Numbered from the stretch's first letter, positions 1-8,100 are shown. The stretch is 64,000 bases of DNA from FEB-7 sp963698265 (GCA_963698265.1 CAVOQC010000002.1:372001-436000), one strand, 5' to 3'. The notes: a model not told the origin generated them from the letters alone. Numbers and translations are program-made.

Positions 1-337
1 CGGGATCGAGCGCGACCATGTGGTAGCCGGTGAACGGCTTGGGGATGAGCGCCACCCATCCGGTCGTGCCGCTCGGCGCCGCGTCGTACTCGCGCGCAAC
101 ACGCCTGCGCTCGGCCACGCGCGCGAGCATCGGCGTGCCGCCCTCGGCCCACCAGCGCCCGTCGAGCAGCACGCGCCGCGAGCGCAGGCCGATGGCCGTC
201 GCCGCGTCCTCCACGGCGAGTGCCTCGTCGGCGATGTCGGAGGCGGGTGCGCGGCCCTCCACGCCGAGGGGCCCCGCGACCAGCGAGAGCGCGCCGGGCA
301 GCGTCGTCGAGCGGAAGGCGAGCCCGGGGTCGGCCAT
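1..337 (-). CDS. NHLP-type peptide export ABC transporter, permease/ATPase subunit (N-terminal part, cut by window edge)
   Basis: Only the first 112 codons lie in the window; the gene continues past the left edge. The ATG at 337 overlaps the TGA of the upstream peptidase/ATPase gene (TGATG), so the two are translationally coupled. The visible part is the soluble N-terminal region of the second ABC protein of NHLP (nitrile-hydratase-leader-peptide) bacteriocin export systems: an arginine-rich stretch followed by LLDGRWWAEGG, then WVALIPKPFTGYHMVALDP, which matches the family pattern of a dWW motif and a short barrel-like domain before the membrane part. Membrane and ATPase domains are outside the window. 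Identification rests on this short pattern plus the neighbour, so it is likely but not certain. Confidence 0.7.
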   Translation of the reverse strand, partial: MADPGLAFRSTTLPGALSLVAGPLGVEGRAPASDIADEALAVEDAATAIGLRSRRVLLDGRWWAEGGTPMLARVAERRRVAREYDAAPSGTTGWVALIPKPFTGYHMVALDP

Positions 338-2556
338 CACGCCGTACCCGATTCGCCCGCGACCAGCGCGGCGTAGCGCCCGCCCTCGATCCGCGCGAGC
401 TGCTCGTGGGTGCCGCGCTCGACCACGCGGCCGTTCTCGAGGACCAGGATCTCGTCGGCGTCGCGCACGGTGGACAGGCGATGCGCGATCACCAGGCACG
501 TCGTGCCGCGCCGGCGCAGGTTGTCCTCGACTATCGCCTCGGTCGCCGGGTCCAGGGCGCTGGTGGCCTCGTCCAGCACGAGGATCGACGGGCCGCGGGC
601 GAGCGCCCGCGCGATCTCGATCCGCTGCCGCTGCCCGCCGGAGAGGTTGCGCGCGCCTTCCTGCAGCGGCGCATCCAGACCGCCTTCGCGCACGCCGATT
701 TCGTCCTCGATCGCAGCGTGGCGGGTGGCGGCGCGGATGATGTCGTCCTCGGCGAGCGGGTCCCACATCGTGAGGTTGTCGCGCACGCTGCCCTCGAAGA
801 GCACCACGTCCTGGTCGACGTAGGCCACCGCGCGCGCGAGCTCGTCGCGGACATACGATTCCCGCGGCAGGCCGTCGAAGAGGATCTCGCCGCTCCACGG
901 GCGGTAGAGGCCCGCGACCAGGCGCGCGAGCGTGGACTTTCCCGATCCCGAGGCGCCCACGAGTGCGACGCGCTTGCCGCTCTCGATCCTGAGCGAGAAG
1001 CCCTCGACCAGCGGCGGGCCCCCCTTGCCGTAGCCGAAGGTGACGTCGCGGAATTCCAGCGAGCGCGGGCGCGCGCCGGATACCGCGCTCACGGGGCTGT
1101 CGTTCACCACGACGCCCGGCTCCGGCGCGTGGTTCAGCACGTCGTCGATCCTCGCCATGTCGCCGCGCAGGGACTGCACGCCGCGCGCCGCGCCGAAGAG
1201 CGCGTGCACCGGCGCCGTGAACCCCGCGAGCAGCACCTGGTAGGCGACGAGGTCGCCCACGCTGAAACCGCCTTCCATGATGCGCAGCGCCCCGATCCCC
1301 AGCACGCCCAGTTGCGCCACGAGTCCCGCTACCGACGGAACCTGCATGAGCGCGAGCGTGACCCGCTGCGATTCCACCGCGGTGTTGGCGTACTGCACCT
1401 GCAGGCCGAGCCATTTCAGGAAGAGCGCGCCTTCCTGCCCGCCGGCCTTGATGCTCTCGATGTTGGAGAGCCCGCCCGTGGCCATGCCCGAGAGCTTCCC
1501 CGCCTGCACCGACAGGCGCTGCGAGATGCCGTCCATGCGCCGGTTGACGGCGCGAAGCGCGAGCAGCTCGAAAGCGAGGCATCCGGCGACGAGGGCCGTG
1601 AGGCCCAGGTCCAGGCGCAGCATGAGCACCAGGAAGAAGACGGCGGTGACGAGATCCAGGACCAGGTGCGCGAGATCCGAGGAAACCGTCTCGGCCACCT
1701 GCTCGTTCAGCGCCACGCGCGAGGCGAGTTCGCCCGGCGAGCGCTGTACGAAGAAGTCCATGGGCAGCGCGAGCGCCTGCGCGAAGAAGCGCTGCGCGGA
1801 GGAAAGGGCGGCGCGCGTGAACGCCTCCGTGAGCACCTGCGCCTGAATCCACCCGAGCGCGCCGCGGGCGAGGGCGGCGATGAGAAGCCCTGAAATCAGG
1901 GTCTCCGCGACCCCGGGCAGGCGCGCGGCGAGCACCTCGTCCACGAACCGCCCCATGAGCCAGGGGAGAGCCAGGCCCGGCGCCACGAGGGCGAGGCCGA
2001 GGAGCACGGCGAGCGCAACGGAAGGCCCCAGGCCGGCCAGGTGCCGCGAGAGCGAACGCAGCACCGACGGCGCCTTGCCGCCGGGCTTGAATTCCGGGCC
2101 GCGCTCGAAGGTGAGGACCACGCCGGTGAAGCCCTGGTCGAATTCCGCCGCATCGACGCGGCGGTTCCCCATGGCCGGGTCGTTCAGGTGCGCGAAGCCG
2201 TCGCGGAATCCCTCGAGGACGACGAAGTGGTTGAAGTTCCAGAAGACGATCGCCGGAAGCGGAAGCGCGGAGAGCTCGCCCGGCTCCTTGCGGAACCCGC
2301 GCGCCACGAGGCCATAGCCGCGCGCGGCACGCAGCAGCCCGCCCGCCTTGCTGCCGTCGCGGGTCACGCCGCAGTCGGAACGCAGCACCTCGAGCGGCAC
2401 GTGGCGGCCGTGATGCGCGAGCACCATGGCGAGCGCGGCGGCGCCGCACTCGACGGCCTCCAGCTGCAGGATGGTCGGGACGCGGGCGAGCGGCGTATCC
2501 GCGAGCTTCGTCGCGGACGGGGGCGCGGTCTCGGTCTCGGTGGCTACCGAAGCCAT
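337..2556 (-). CDS. NHLP-type bacteriocin export ABC transporter, C39 peptidase/permease/ATPase
   Basis: A 739-residue three-domain exporter that should cut the leader from a peptide and pump the product across the inner membrane. Residues about 25-150 are a C39 cysteine peptidase with the complete catalytic set: Cys37 in VECGAAALAM, His110 in NFNHFVVLEG and Asp126 in LNDPAMG. About 170-460 is the six-helix membrane domain. The C-terminal ATPase has Walker A GASGSGKST, signature LSGGQRQRIEIARAL and Walker B ILVLDEATS. It overlaps the small upstream gene by 13 bases and the second exporter gene by one base, so the group is one operon. No leader-peptide substrate gene is visible between here and the next plus-strand gene; the cargo must be encoded further left or elsewhere. 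Confidence 0.9.
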   Translation of the reverse strand: MASVATETETAPPSATKLADTPLARVPTILQLEAVECGAAALAMVLAHHGRHVPLEVLRSDCGVTRDGSKAGGLLRAARGYGLVARGFRKEPGELSALPLPAIVFWNFNHFVVLEGFRDGFAHLNDPAMGNRRVDAAEFDQGFTGVVLTFERGPEFKPGGKAPSVLRSLSRHLAGLGPSVALAVLLGLALVAPGLALPWLMGRFVDEVLAARLPGVAETLISGLLIAALARGALGWIQAQVLTEAFTRAALSSAQRFFAQALALPMDFFVQRSPGELASRVALNEQVAETVSSDLAHLVLDLVTAVFFLVLMLRLDLGLTALVAGCLAFELLALRAVNRRMDGISQRLSVQAGKLSGMATGGLSNIESIKAGGQEGALFLKWLGLQVQYANTAVESQRVTLALMQVPSVAGLVAQLGVLGIGALRIMEGGFSVGDLVAYQVLLAGFTAPVHALFGAARGVQSLRGDMARIDDVLNHAPEPGVVVNDSPVSAVSGARPRSLEFRDVTFGYGKGGPPLVEGFSLRIESGKRVALVGASGSGKSTLARLVAGLYRPWSGEILFDGLPRESYVRDELARAVAYVDQDVVLFEGSVRDNLTMWDPLAEDDIIRAATRHAAIEDEIGVREGGLDAPLQEGARNLSGGQRQRIEIARALARGPSILVLDEATSALDPATEAIVEDNLRRRGTTCLVIAHRLSTVRDADEILVLENGRVVERGTHEQLARIEGGRYAALVAGESGTA

Positions 2557-2711
2557 GCGGCGAAGGCGATCACGGCGATGGCGAGCACGGCGAGCGCCGC
2601 CGAAAGCCTGCGCGGGTAGGACGGCAGGCTCGGCCTCGCATCGAGGCGCTCCGGCGAGGCGAGGCGCTCGAGCGCGGCCTTGCGGAAGATGGCGCTGTCT
2701 TGCCCGGCCAT
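2544..2711 (-). CDS. Stub of an NHLP-system HlyD-like membrane fusion protein (55 aa, truncated)
   Basis: A 55-residue protein. Its start IFRKAALERLASPERLD matches what I recall of the cytoplasmic N-terminus of the HlyD-like adaptor (about 270 residues) that accompanies NHLP exporters, and it is followed by one hydrophobic segment at residues 36-53. The whole periplasmic part (coiled coil, lipoyl and beta-barrel domains) is absent: the frame stops 13 bases inside the next gene. The start is the ATG at 2711, 8 bases past the cyclic-nucleotide-binding gene. Since the next gene begins exactly where this one ends, this looks like a settled arrangement rather than a fresh frameshift, but a decayed remnant is possible. 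Confidence 0.6.
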   Translation of the reverse strand: MAGQDSAIFRKAALERLASPERLDARPSLPSYPRRLSAALAVLAIAVIAFAAWLR

Positions 2712-2718
2712 GGCGACT

Positions 2719-3243
2719 TCAGCCCGCGAGCCGCTTGAGCATGCGGTCGAAGCGAGCACCCGCGAGGTGGACGTTGTCCAGCAGGTCGTCGGTCAACTCG
2801 TCCTTCGCGTCCTCGTCCCCGGCGCCGTCGCCGAAGCCCATGCGCCGCGTCGTGCTGCGCAAGCGGCTCGCGAGGAACACGCACAGGGCCCGGTAGAAGC
2901 GCGCGGCGAATGCCGGGTCCCCGGCGAGCTTCGTGCGCACCGTGGAGTCCGAGATCTTGAGCAGCGTCGCGTCGCTCGCCACCTTGACCGACACCGCCGT
3001 GGGCGCGGGATCGACGAGCGACATCTCGCCGATGATTTCGCCGGAGCCCATCACCGCGAGCTGCGTGCCGGCGGCCGTGTGCACCGAGAGCGCCCCGTCC
3101 AGCACGAACCAGATCGTGTCGACGCGCGCGCCCAGCGGCACGAGCGTCGCGCCGGCGTCCAGGTGGATACGCTCGCCCGACTTGGAAAGCCACTCGACGT
3201 CGCCGTCGGTGAGTTCGCTGAAGATGAGCAGGACCTTGCGCAT
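2719..3243 (-). CDS. Cyclic-nucleotide-binding-domain protein without DNA-binding domain
   Basis: A 174-residue soluble protein. Residues about 8-125 form a cNMP-binding (Crp/EPAC-like) beta-roll, with the phosphate-binding-cassette-like segment GSGEIIGEMSLVDPAPTAVS and a following helix. The usual Crp/Fnr helix-turn-helix is missing; the tail is an acidic segment (GDGAGDEDAKDELTDDLL) and a short helix. It is the first gene of the exporter operon, 8 bases before the stub adaptor. Families of NHLP exporters often carry a cNMP-binding domain inside or beside the transporter, so it probably gates or scaffolds the exporter rather than acting as a transcription factor; that role is inference. Confidence 0.75.
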   Translation of the reverse strand: MRKVLLIFSELTDGDVEWLSKSGERIHLDAGATLVPLGARVDTIWFVLDGALSVHTAAGTQLAVMGSGEIIGEMSLVDPAPTAVSVKVASDATLLKISDSTVRTKLAGDPAFAARFYRALCVFLASRLRSTTRRMGFGDGAGDEDAKDELTDDLLDNVHLAGARFDRMLKRLAG

Positions 3244-3319
3244 GGCGGCATTCCCGGGCGGGCGCGGCAGCTACGCCGCTGACGGTCGAGTGTAGCGGAA
3301 AGGCCCGGGCGGGCGCTGC

Positions 3320-3325
3320 TAGACT
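3320..3325 (+). promoter_or_regulatory. Candidate -10 box placing the transcript start at the fthC start codon
   Basis: TAGACT lies 7 bases before the ATG at 3333. A start site 6-7 bases after a -10 box would fall on the ATG itself, giving a leaderless mRNA. No good -35 box and no Shine-Dalgarno sequence are visible. Same layout as at 5481 and 25638. Confidence 0.4.
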
Positions 3326-3332
3326 GCTGCCC

Positions 3333-3941
3333 ATGATGACTCCCGACGAACTCAAGGTTTGGCGCAAGTCCGAGCGCCAGCGCCTCATCGCCGAGCGCAC
3401 GGCGGTGGACGCCGAAACGCACGCGCAATGGCGTGACCGCATCGACGCGCACCTGGAGGCCGCATTTCCCGATCTCGCGACCGGCACGGTGGCGTTCTGC
3501 TGGCCGGTGCTCTCCGAGTACGACGCGCGCTACCTGGGCCGGAAGCTTCGCGAACGTGGCGCGACGACGGCGCTGCCCGTGGTCGTGGCGCCGCGCACGC
3601 CGCTCGCTTTCCGCGAATGGCACCCGGGCGTGACACTTGCCGAGGGCGCGATGAAGATTCCCTATCCCGCCGATTCCCGCGAGGTGGTCCCGGACACGGT
3701 GCTCCTGCCGATGAACGGCTGGGACGCGCAGGGCTACCGGCTGGGCTACGGCGCCGGCTTCTTCGACCGCACGCTCGCGAGCCTCGCCACGCGCCCGCGG
3801 GTGATCGGCGTCACCTTCGAGATTGCCCGTCTCGAGACCATCCACCCGCAAGCCTGGGACATTCCCGCCGACTTCGTCGTCACCGAGCGCGGCCCCTACC
3901 GCCGCGCCATCGACGGCTGGCTCGTCTTCGAGGCGGCCTGA
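3333..3941 (+). CDS. fthC: 5-formyltetrahydrofolate cyclo-ligase
   Basis: A 202-residue cytoplasmic enzyme that uses ATP to turn 5-formyl-THF into 5,10-methenyl-THF, returning the folate to the one-carbon pool. The family is recognised by the basic N-terminal helix (WRKSERQRLIAERTAVD), the segment AFCWPVLSEYDARYL, and the strongly conserved C-terminal substrate-binding loop GYRLGYGAGFFDRTL followed by VIGVTFEIARLETIHPQAWD, all present and in order. Length is normal. The start is the first ATG of an ATG-ATG pair; no ribosome-binding site precedes it, and a TAGACT box sits 7 bases upstream, so translation may be leaderless. It is divergent from the cNMP-binding/exporter operon with 89 bases between them. 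Confidence 0.92.
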   Translation: MMTPDELKVWRKSERQRLIAERTAVDAETHAQWRDRIDAHLEAAFPDLATGTVAFCWPVLSEYDARYLGRKLRERGATTALPVVVAPRTPLAFREWHPGVTLAEGAMKIPYPADSREVVPDTVLLPMNGWDAQGYRLGYGAGFFDRTLASLATRPRVIGVTFEIARLETIHPQAWDIPADFVVTERGPYRRAIDGWLVFEAA

Positions 3942-4111
3942 CCCGCGGTCGCGTGGCGGACCGTCTGGACTGGGGCATGCGCCGGCATACCCTCGCTCGC
4001 CCCCTTGGGGCAGCTGTCGATGCCTTGCAACGGAGGCGCCAGGGGAGGTGCGACACCGGTTGCGGACGCCAAGCTTAGAATGAGGTGCGCCGTGACCATT
4101 GGGGGCATAGG

Positions 4112-5263
4112 GTGAAAGCAAGCATGTTTGTGGTGGCATTCCTCTTGACGATCGGGTTGGGACGAGTCGACGGGGTTCACGCACAGTTCGTGGTTTCCAC
4201 GGACCCCAGCCCGGTTCAAGCCGACCAGGCTTTTAGCCTGACGGTTTCCGGAATGTTCCTTCCCAACGCGAACGGGTCGGCGCATCCCTCGATCGTCGTC
4301 GAAGGCCAGGCGATCACAGCGCATCTCAATCGAGCGTGCGAGTTCGTGTGCGGACCGGTGGGTTTCGACAGCGTCACGTTCACGGTGCCGCCTCTTGCGG
4401 CCGGGCAGTACTCGATGTCTGTTTACCAGGGCAGTGCCGGTATCCTTGCGCCGCCCGACGTCGAAGCGCCGCTCGTCGTGCTTGCGTCGAACCACACGGC
4501 GCTCTGGTGGGTCCCGACCGAGTCCGGGTGGGGCATCAACCTGAACCACCAGGGCGACATCATCTTCGCGACGCTTTTCACCTACGATTCGACCGGGGCG
4601 CCGATGTGGCTCTTCATGTCCAATGGCGCGAAACAGGCAGGCAGCGAGACGTATGCCGGACTGCTTTATCGCGCGACGGGGCCGGCGTTCCACGCCAACC
4701 CGTTCTTGCCGATCTCCTCCGCCAATCTTTCGGAGGTGGGCACGATGTCGGTGATCTTTGCCGGCGCGAATTCGGCAACGCTGACCTACACCGTTGACGG
4801 CACGCCCGTCACGAAGCAGATCCAGAAGCAGGTGTACGGGTCGAGGGCGGCCAACTGCATCCCGTCGACCGGAAGTCGCGCGGCGCTGGTCAATTATCAG
4901 GACTTGTGGTGGAACCCGGCCGAATCGGGTTGGGGGATAAACGTCACGCACCAGGACGACACGCTCTTTGCGACGTTGTTTACCTACGGGGACGATGGCA
5001 GGAACCTGTGGTTCTTCATGTCGGGAGGGTTCAGGCAGCCCGATGGCTCGTTCCTGGGCGATCTCTACCTTGCCTCGGGTCCGGCATTCGATGCGCAGCC
5101 GTTCACGCCCATCACAGTCGCGAACTTGTGGAAGGTCGGGACCATGCGCTTCATGTTTTTCGACGGCAACAACGGGGCCGTATCCTACGTGGTCTACAGG
5201 ACTGCCGTTTCGAAGCTGATCACGCGACAGGTATTCTCGAGCCCGACGCCCTCCTGTTCATGA
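4112..5263 (+). CDS. Secreted protein with two tandem copies of an ESGWGIN-type domain, function unknown
   Basis: Function not recognised. From the GTG at 4112 (GGGGG 6 bases upstream) the product is 383 residues with a Sec signal peptide (KASMFVVAFLLTIGLG, probable cut after HA in GVHAQF). An Ig-like beta domain with two cysteines (CEFVC) follows. The rest is two copies of a roughly 110-residue unit: each opens with LWW-x-P-x-ESGWGIN-x-x-HQ-D, then FATLFTY, a W-x-FMS motif and GTM near its end. The copies differ in about half their positions, so the duplication is old. A GTG at 4085 in the same frame would add a hydrophilic stretch ahead of the signal peptide and is less likely. GC is a little lower than in its neighbours. 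It ends with VFSSPTPSCS and stands alone between fthC and tRNA-Leu. Confidence 0.7.
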   Translation: MKASMFVVAFLLTIGLGRVDGVHAQFVVSTDPSPVQADQAFSLTVSGMFLPNANGSAHPSIVVEGQAITAHLNRACEFVCGPVGFDSVTFTVPPLAAGQYSMSVYQGSAGILAPPDVEAPLVVLASNHTALWWVPTESGWGINLNHQGDIIFATLFTYDSTGAPMWLFMSNGAKQAGSETYAGLLYRATGPAFHANPFLPISSANLSEVGTMSVIFAGANSATLTYTVDGTPVTKQIQKQVYGSRAANCIPSTGSRAALVNYQDLWWNPAESGWGINVTHQDDTLFATLFTYGDDGRNLWFFMSGGFRQPDGSFLGDLYLASGPAFDAQPFTPITVANLWKVGTMRFMFFDGNNGAVSYVVYRTAVSKLITRQVFSSPTPSCS

Positions 5264-5376
5264 ATGCGCGGCGGAAAGGGAGTGCGGTTGGGGCGGGATG
5301 TGGAACGGCGTGGACCGCGCCTGTCCGGCGACCGGGAAGAAGAGTCCGGAATGCCTCGGAAGGCCGCGCCGTTGAT

Positions 5377-5463
5377 TGGTGCCGGGAGAGGGACTCGAAC
5401 CCTCACACTGTTGCCAGCGGCGGATTTTGAGTCCGCTGCGTCTACCGATTCCGCCATCCCGGC
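5377..5463 (-). tRNA. tRNA-Leu, anticodon CAA
   Basis: An 87-base class II tRNA read on the minus strand. The acceptor stem GCCGGGA pairs with TCCCGGC, then discriminator A and an encoded CCA. The anticodon stem GCGGA/TCCGC encloses the loop CTCAAAA, giving anticodon CAA (codon UUG). A long variable arm and the T-loop GGTTCGAGTCC are present, as expected for tRNA-Leu. It is divergent from queA; only 29 bases separate its 5' end from the queA start codon, so the two promoters must overlap each other's transcribed regions. Confidence 0.97.
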
Positions 5464-5480
5464 CGGGGACGAGGCCAAAT

Positions 5481-5486
5481 TATAAT
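5481..5486 (+). promoter_or_regulatory. Perfect -10 box TATAAT, 6 bases before the queA start
   Basis: A consensus TATAAT is followed by CGACGG and then the GTG start of queA, so the predicted transcript start coincides with the start codon (leaderless mRNA). The -35 position would lie inside the tRNA-Leu gene at about 5458-5463 (CCCGGC-like, poor match). Confidence 0.55.
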
Positions 5487-5492
5487 CGACGG

Positions 5493-6521
5493 GTGAAGCT
5501 CTCCGACTTCGACTACGCGCTGCCTCCCGAACTCGTCGCCCAGCATCCCGCAGCCGAGCGCGGCGCAAGCCGCCTGCTGCGCGTCGAGCCTTCGGGCGAG
5601 TTGCGCGACCTCGCGTTCCGCGACCTGCCCGCGCTCCTGGACGCGAAGGACCTCCTCGTCTTCAACGACACGCGCGTGATCAAGGCGCGGCTGCGCGGCA
5701 GGAAGGACTCGGGCGGGGAAGTCGAAGTGCTGGTCGAGCGCGTACTGAGCGCCGACGCCGCACTCGTGCACGTGCGCGCGAGCAAGACGCCGAAGGCGGG
5801 CCGCAGGATCGACTTCGCGCCCGGCGTGTCTGCGGAAGTGATCGGCCGCCGTGGCGAATTCTTCGAGCTGCGCTTCGCGGCGGACCGCCCGGTGGTGGAC
5901 ATCCTCGCGGCGCACGGCGAGGTGCCGCTGCCGCCCTACATCACCCACGCGCCGGGAAGCGACGACGAGTCGCGCTACCAGACGGTGTACGCGGCGGTCC
6001 CGGGTGCGGTGGCCGCGCCAACGGCGGGCCTGCATTTCGACGAGGCGATGCTCGCGTCCCTCGTGGCGAAGGGCATCGCGTCGGCGCGCGTGACGCTGCA
6101 CGTGGGGGCCGGCACGTTCCAGCCGGTGCGCACCGACGACGTCTCGGCGCACGTGATGCACGAGGAGTGGTACAGCATCCCGGAGGCGACGGTGAGCGCG
6201 ATCGCCGCAGCGAAGGCGAGGGGAGGGCGGGTCGTCGCGGTCGGCACCACGACACTTCGCGCGCTTGAATCGGCCGCCGCCGCGGGGCCCTTGCAGGCGC
6301 AGGCCGCCGAGACGCGGCTCTTCATCGTGCCGGGTTTCCCGTTCCGGGTCGTCGATCGCCTGGTCACGAACTTCCACCTGCCGAAATCCACGCTCCTCAT
6401 GCTCGTCTCCGCGTTCTCGGGAACGGACGCGATCCGCCGCGCCTATGCGCACGCGGTGGCCCGCCGCTATCGCTTCTTTTCCTACGGCGACGCGATGCTC
6501 CTCGACCGCTCGGGCGGGTAG
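5493..6521 (+). CDS. queA: S-adenosylmethionine:tRNA ribosyltransferase-isomerase
   Basis: A 342-residue enzyme that transfers and rearranges the ribosyl part of SAM onto 7-aminomethyl-7-deazaguanine in tRNA to make epoxyqueuosine. The N-terminus KLSDFDYALPPELVAQHP is the family hallmark and fixes the GTG at 5493 as the start; the frame is open further upstream but that part lies within the tRNA-Leu gene. Other conserved segments are VFNDTRVIKARL, PTAGLHFDEAML, THVGAG-like LHVGAGTFQPV, MHEEWY and TNFHLPKSTLLMLVSAF. Length is normal. A TATAAT box 6 bases before the start and the lack of a ribosome-binding site suggest leaderless translation. The usual partner tgt is not in the window. Confidence 0.95.
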   Translation: MKLSDFDYALPPELVAQHPAAERGASRLLRVEPSGELRDLAFRDLPALLDAKDLLVFNDTRVIKARLRGRKDSGGEVEVLVERVLSADAALVHVRASKTPKAGRRIDFAPGVSAEVIGRRGEFFELRFAADRPVVDILAAHGEVPLPPYITHAPGSDDESRYQTVYAAVPGAVAAPTAGLHFDEAMLASLVAKGIASARVTLHVGAGTFQPVRTDDVSAHVMHEEWYSIPEATVSAIAAAKARGGRVVAVGTTTLRALESAAAAGPLQAQAAETRLFIVPGFPFRVVDRLVTNFHLPKSTLLMLVSAFSGTDAIRRAYAHAVARRYRFFSYGDAMLLDRSGG

Positions 6522-6536
6522 CGCGGGAAGCGTGCC

Positions 6537-6791
6537 TCAGATCCCGTGCTGCGCGCGCACGCGCACCTTCGCGACGATTTCCTCGCCCGTGCCGTCCAGC
6601 CCGTGCGCCGCATTTCCCCGGGCGCCGTTCGCGCCACGCCGGAGGAATTCGCGCGCCGGGCAGTAGTCGTCCACCGGCCGCGGCGGCTCGGGTTCGCGGT
6701 CGATCGCATCGGCGAAGCGCGCGATGCCGGAGGCGATCCAGCGCAGGCCGCTCGCATACCAGGCGGGGTTCGGGGTCGGTGCCGTATACAT
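6537..6791 (-). CDS. Small hypothetical protein next to DUF2917 protein
   Basis: An 84-residue protein of unknown function. The ATG at 6791 has a good ribosome-binding site (AAAGGAG) and lies 13 bases after the stop of the DUF2917 gene, so the two form an operon. The N-terminal half is a likely amphipathic helix (WYASGLRWIASGIARFADAI); the middle is Pro/Glu-rich (REPEPPRPVDDY); the C-terminus EEIVAKVRVRAQHGI may form another helix. No signal peptide, cysteine pair or known motif. I recall small proteins of this general build beside DUF2917 genes in betaproteobacteria, which supports it being real. Confidence 0.55.
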   Translation of the reverse strand: MYTAPTPNPAWYASGLRWIASGIARFADAIDREPEPPRPVDDYCPAREFLRRGANGARGNAAHGLDGTGEEIVAKVRVRAQHGI

Positions 6792-6804
6792 GGAGAGACT
6801 CCTT

Positions 6805-7068
6805 TCAGAAAGCGTCGTTGGCCGCGCACGGCAGGTCTTCGTCGCGCAGGCCCACCAGCGCGGCATCCATCGCCTGCACCAGGGTGCGCCCCGGGCGGGT
6901 GACGAGGAACGCGTCGCCCGGCCCGACCACGAAGTCGCGCCGCTCGCCTTCCTCGGTGATCCACACCGTGCCCTCGCGGGAATGGATGCGCGTGCCGCAG
7001 GCGTCGTCGAGCGTGACGAGCTGCCCGGCGTGGAGTGCGAGAAGGGGGGCTTCGAGCCGCAGGTTCAT
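6805..7068 (-). CDS. DUF2917 domain protein (first copy)
   Basis: An 87-residue protein consisting of one DUF2917 domain. It has the typical all-beta pattern: LHAGQLVTLDDACGTRIHSR, then GTVWITEEGERRDFVVGPGD, then FLVTRPGRTLVQAM. Function is unknown in the literature as I know it; the fold is probably a small cupin-like barrel. The ATG at 7068 has a strong ribosome-binding site (AAGGAG). It is divergent from the LysR regulator (120 bases apart) and shares the core VWITEEG-DFVV-PG with the second copy at 8097-8333 on the far side of that regulator. The layout suggests the LysR protein controls both, which is inference. Confidence 0.75.
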   Translation of the reverse strand: MNLRLEAPLLALHAGQLVTLDDACGTRIHSREGTVWITEEGERRDFVVGPGDAFLVTRPGRTLVQAMDAALVGLRDEDLPCAANDAF

Positions 7069-7188
7069 GGAGTGCTCCTTGCTGGATGCTGTTTGGGAAT
7101 GCACAATGCCTTTCCGGTGACGCCAGTATCGTGAGGCATACCCGTGGCCGCAAACGAAAAGCGGGAATGGCTTGCATGAGCAGGGCGC

Positions 7189-8100
7189 ATGCATAAGTCG
7201 CAGCGCCCCCTGCCGCCCCTCGACCTCGTCCGGGGCTTCGAGGCCGCCGCCCGGCGCCTGTCGTTCACGCGGGCGGCGCAGGAGCTCTTCGTGACCCAGT
7301 CGGCGGTGAGCCGGCAGGTGCAGGCGCTGGAGGAGTTCCTCGGCGTGAAGCTCTTCGAGCGCCGCCACAAGGCGCTCGCCCTCACCGAGGAAGGGCAGGC
7401 TTACCTCCGCGCGGCCGAAGCCGCACTCGGCCAGCTTCGCGCCGCAACCCAGCGGCTGCGCGAATCGACCCGCGGCCACGTGCTCACCGTGACCACCACC
7501 GTTTCCTTCGCCTCCCTCTGGCTCGTGCCGCGGCTTGCGCGCTTTCGCCGGCAACACCCGGGCATCGACGTGCGCATCGCCGCCACCCACGAAGTGCTCG
7601 ACATGGCGCGGGAAGGCATCGACCTCGCGGTTCGCGACCTGGCGGAGGGACGGGAGCCTCCCGGATCGGTGCGCCTGGTGGGCGAGGCCATGTGCCCCGT
7701 GGCGAGCCCGGCCTATCTGGCGGACGCGAAGGAGCCCCTGGAGAGCCCCGCGGACCTGCGCCGGCACGTGGTCCTCTACCTCCACGACCCGCAGGGAAGG
7801 TGGCCGTGGATGACCTGGGCGGCGTGGCTCGAGGCCAACGGCGTCACCGACTTCGTGCCCGGGGGAACGCACACCTTCGACCAGTACGACCAGGTGATCA
7901 ACGCGGCGCTGCACGGCCAGGGCGTGGCCCTGGGGCGCCTGTCGATCCTGGAATCGCACCTCCGCGACGGCAGGCTCGTGCCGCTTTTCGGCAATCGCAC
8001 GCAAGTGCCGCGCGCCCTGCACGCGATCTTCGCGCCGGGCGCGGGCGAGAGACCCGAAGCGCAGGCCTTCGTGGCCTGGCTCCGGTCGGAAATCGGCTAG
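7189..8100 (+). CDS. LysR-family transcriptional regulator (GcvA-like)
   Basis: A 303-residue transcription factor. Residues about 10-68 are the winged helix-turn-helix (LDLVRGFEAAARRLSFTRAAQELFVTQSAVSRQVQALEEF, shown in part by SFTRAAQELFVTQSAVSR), and about 95-300 is a LysR substrate-binding domain beginning LTVTTTVSFASLWLVPRL, the wording typical of the GcvA/AmpR branch. It sits between two DUF2917 genes: divergent from one, and converging on the other so closely that the stop codons interlock in the palindrome CTAG at 8097-8100. Its inducer cannot be told from sequence. Confidence 0.9.
   Translation: MHKSQRPLPPLDLVRGFEAAARRLSFTRAAQELFVTQSAVSRQVQALEEFLGVKLFERRHKALALTEEGQAYLRAAEAALGQLRAATQRLRESTRGHVLTVTTTVSFASLWLVPRLARFRRQHPGIDVRIAATHEVLDMAREGIDLAVRDLAEGREPPGSVRLVGEAMCPVASPAYLADAKEPLESPADLRRHVVLYLHDPQGRWPWMTWAAWLEANGVTDFVPGGTHTFDQYDQVINAALHGQGVALGRLSILESHLRDGRLVPLFGNRTQVPRALHAIFAPGAGERPEAQAFVAWLRSEIG

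Noticed and set aside
2544..2711. Stub gene as a bacteriocin precursor peptide
   Set aside because: It has no Gly-Gly or NHLP-type leader and ends in a membrane helix; its start matches the adaptor protein's N-terminus instead.
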